From: Phycisphaera sp.
GTDB lineage: Bacteria > Planctomycetota > Phycisphaerae > Phycisphaerales > SM1A02
Reading direction: 5' to 3'
Length of the DNA: 64,000 nucleotides
Assembly (NCBI GenBank): GCA_016124975.1
Contig: WGMP01000036.1
Span: 1-64,000, forward strand
Shown: piece by piece, positions 62,678 through 64,000 of the stretch
Numbering within the stretch: the stretch's first letter is position 1
Layout: each line of letters starts with the position of its first letter
Program-made: the position numbers and the translations under genes
The notes under the pieces: model-generated
Told to the model about the DNA's origin: nothing
The model's input: only the letters and a program-made list of their open reading frames with translations
Databases searched by the model: none

Positions 62678-63528
62678 CCGACCAGGATCCGAGGAGCCCG
62701 CGCGACAACGGCGTCGACACCAGCGCGGACCGCGACCGCATCGACCGCTTCGAGGCGGCCTACAACCGCATCGACCGCGAGATGCAGCGGCTGCTGAACA
62801 ACGCGCGCGAAGGCCATCGACGCGGGTTCGCCTCGAGCGTGCGGCAGGTCTGCTCCGAGCGGCGGCATTTCGGGCGCCACCTCGACTTTCTTCTCGAGGC
62901 AGGAGAGCTCCGCAACGCGCTCGTCCACAACCGTTTCGGACACTCGGAGTACATCGCGGTCCCGACCGCCGCGACCGTCACGCAGCTCGAGCGGATCGAC
63001 GAGGAGCTGCGCAAGCCCGTGCAGCTGCGCGCACTCGCCGCGCGCGAGGTCGTGACGGTGTCGATCGACGACCGCGTCGGCCATGTGCTCGCGCTCGTGC
63101 GCGACAAGGGCTTCGTGCGGTTTCCCGTCACGCGCGACGGCAGGATCGTCGCGCTGCTCACGGCGAGCGGCGTCCTCCGCTGGGTCGCCTCGCACGACAT
63201 CGAGGCGTGCGCCGTCTCGGTCGACGGTGCAGTTCCACGCGCGCCCGCGGGTGCGCTCGATGAGCCGGGCCCCACGCGTGGCGGCGAAGGCGAGCGGATC
63301 ATCTGCACGATCGCGGGCGTCCGCGTTGGAGAGGTGCTCGCGCGCGACCACCGCCGCGACGAGTTCGCGATCGTTCCGCGCGACGCCACCGCAGATGCGG
63401 CGCTCTCGCGTTGGACGCACAACCCGCGTCTCGAGGCGATCATCGTGACGGAGAACGGCAAGCCCGACGAGAAGCCACTCGGGATCGCCACGGCGACGGA
63501 CCTCATCAAGCTGCTCGATGCGCGATGA
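62674..63528 (+). CDS. HEPN-like and CBS-domain protein
   Basis: The 284-residue cytoplasmic protein has two parts. Residues about 20-125 are helical and end in GELRNALVHNRF, where R80-N81-x3-H85 fits the RNxxxH pattern of HEPN domains. Two CBS-like motifs follow (about 130-185, RVGHVLALVRDKGFVRFPVTRDGRIVALLT, and 215-284, NPRLEAIIVTENGKPDEKPLGIATATDLIKLL). CBS pairs normally bind adenosine nucleotides and signal energy state. The combination could be a nucleotide-controlled RNase or a protein interaction module. It is the last gene of the VWA-TolQR operon, with a four-base overlap. Confidence 0.72.
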   Translation: MTDQDPRSPRDNGVDTSADRDRIDRFEAAYNRIDREMQRLLNNAREGHRRGFASSVRQVCSERRHFGRHLDFLLEAGELRNALVHNRFGHSEYIAVPTAATVTQLERIDEELRKPVQLRALAAREVVTVSIDDRVGHVLALVRDKGFVRFPVTRDGRIVALLTASGVLRWVASHDIEACAVSVDGAVPRAPAGALDEPGPTRGGEGERIICTIAGVRVGEVLARDHRRDEFAIVPRDATADAALSRWTHNPRLEAIIVTENGKPDEKPLGIATATDLIKLLDAR

Positions 63529-63529
63529 T

Positions 63530-63562
63530 GAGCGGTCGCGGCTGCGGCGGCTTCCTTTGGCG
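63530..63562 (+). repeat. Copy of the GCCGC-palindrome repeat after the CBS gene
   Basis: The sequence GAGCGGTCGCGGCTGCGGCGGCTTCCTTTGG begins two bases after the stop codon. In the other copies the same order (GAGCGGTCG, G/C stem, TTCCTTTG) reads in the direction of the upstream gene. It may serve as this operon's terminator. Confidence 0.8.
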
Positions 63563-63570
63563 TGGATGGC

Positions 63571-63806
63571 ACGCGTCGGAGTCCCCACACATGATTGTCG
63601 TGTCGGACGATTCAATCCGTCGGAGTCCCCAACCAAGTGTGCCAGCAGACTTCAGTCTGCTGAACGACAGCCGTCGGAGTCGAAGGCTGGCCTCATCCGT
63701 GCCGCATGCTGAAGCATGCGGGCACCCCTGATTTTCGTGTCGGGCGATTCAATCCGTCGGAGTCCCCACACATGATTGTCGTGTCGGACGATTCAAGCCG
63801 AACAGC
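63571..63806. repeat. Divergent relative of the 135-bp hairpin repeat
   Basis: The words TGTCGGACGATTCAATCCGTCGGAGTC recur, as in the array at 34 kb. Two hairpins are CAGCAGAC-ttca-GTCTGCTG (63643-63662) and CGCATGC-tgaa-GCATGCG (63703-63720). The stems differ from those at 34 kb in both arms together. Confidence 0.8.
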
Positions 63807-63821
63807 CTTCACGCTGCGCCG

Positions 63822-64000
63822 TCAGCCGAAGCGGTCGCGGATCCTGTCGCGCAGGTCGTCGAGCTTCGACAGCCTGTCGCGCTTCTCTCCGTCGAAGAGG
63901 CCGAGCTGCCCCGGCGCGTCGGTCACCTTGCTCGCGGAGAATCCGCACAGGCGCACCGCGCGCCACTCGCGCCGCGCGAAGCTCGCCAGCAGTTCGCGTG
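63822..64000 (-). CDS. DNA polymerase IV (DinB-type Y-family polymerase), C-terminal part
   Basis: Only the last 58 residues are in the window, and the gene runs off the right edge. The reverse-strand translation ends RREWRAVRLCGFSASKV, then GQLGLFDGEKRD and KLDDLRDRIRDRFG. This matches the little-finger domain end of DinB-type polymerases, where QLxLF is the sliding-clamp binding motif. DinB copies damaged DNA with low fidelity. A related family member such as ImuB cannot be ruled out from this fragment. Confidence 0.75.
   Translation of the reverse strand, partial: RELLASFARREWRAVRLCGFSASKVTDAPGQLGLFDGEKRDRLSKLDDLRDRIRDRFG

Overview
The window looks like a chromosomal piece of a high-GC planctomycete, most likely of the Phycisphaerae type. 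Supporting this are four secreted proteins ending in a PAPGAxALLGxAGLxGARRRR-type sorting tail, a sulfatase, an ECF sigma factor overlapping a Ser/Thr kinase gene, a TPR protein carrying two RNA polymerase alpha-CTD-like domains, a DUF1570 protein, and strong G/C bias at third codon positions. Taxonomy is inferred from gene content only. The first 25 bases are a pure C run, which suggests a contig end.

Layout. 0.3-8 kb: a secreted thioredoxin-fold protein, a lipoprotein, S-adenosylhomocysteine hydrolase (ahcY) with a palindrome in its leader, a triple metal-binding (YHS/TRASH-like) secreted protein, an ArsR regulator fused to a methyltransferase, a TPR lipoprotein, a protein with a 7-residue tandem repeat, and a DUF456 membrane protein. 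8-13.5 kb: a type IV pilus assembly operon (pilM-pilN-pilO-pilP, then a PilB/GspE ATPase). 13.6-15 kb: hisS. 15.2-22.6 kb: a tightly packed five-gene unit read leftwards (ECF sigma factor, anti-sigma-like membrane protein, divergent sulfatase, YHYH-PEBP-metallophosphoesterase fusion, secreted galactose-binding-like protein). 22.7-33.2 kb: TPR protein, methylmalonyl-CoA mutase catalytic subunit, a 1760-residue DUF4011/SF1 helicase with a Vsr-like nuclease tail and a transglutaminase-like N-terminus, 3-hydroxyacyl-CoA dehydrogenase, and a citrate/2-methylcitrate synthase. 33.3-35.1 kb: a CpcT/CpeT-like lipoprotein, then about 1.15 kb without protein genes that holds four 135-bp tandem repeats and a candidate structured RNA with a strong terminator.

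35-46.6 kb: DUF1570 peptidase-like protein, ECF sigma factor plus kinase, methylisocitrate lyase, SpoIID-domain protein, TPR/alpha-CTD protein, DUF2071 protein, MATE transporter, and a solitary NuoG-like subunit. 46.7-51.9 kb: a membrane-anchored protein with a duplicated leader, then four paralogous sorted surface proteins. 52.1-56.5 kb: an active-looking ketosynthase paired with a ketosynthase-like partner lacking both catalytic histidines, class II DAHP synthase, and tRNA-Leu(UAG). 56.6-63.5 kb: a DoxX protein, then a six-gene overlapping operon (VWA protein, TolQ/ExbB, two TolR/ExbD, a large helical exported protein, and a HEPN-like/CBS protein). The window ends in the 3' part of a Y-family polymerase gene.

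How the genes fit together: methylmalonyl-CoA mutase, a prpC-like synthase and prpB suggest two possible routes for propionyl-CoA. AhcY and the ArsR-methyltransferase suggest SAH-dependent control. Two families of intergenic repeats recur across the window. One is a short GCCGC-palindrome element that sits just after gene 3' ends. The other is a larger hairpin-rich unit whose stems vary in a compensated way.
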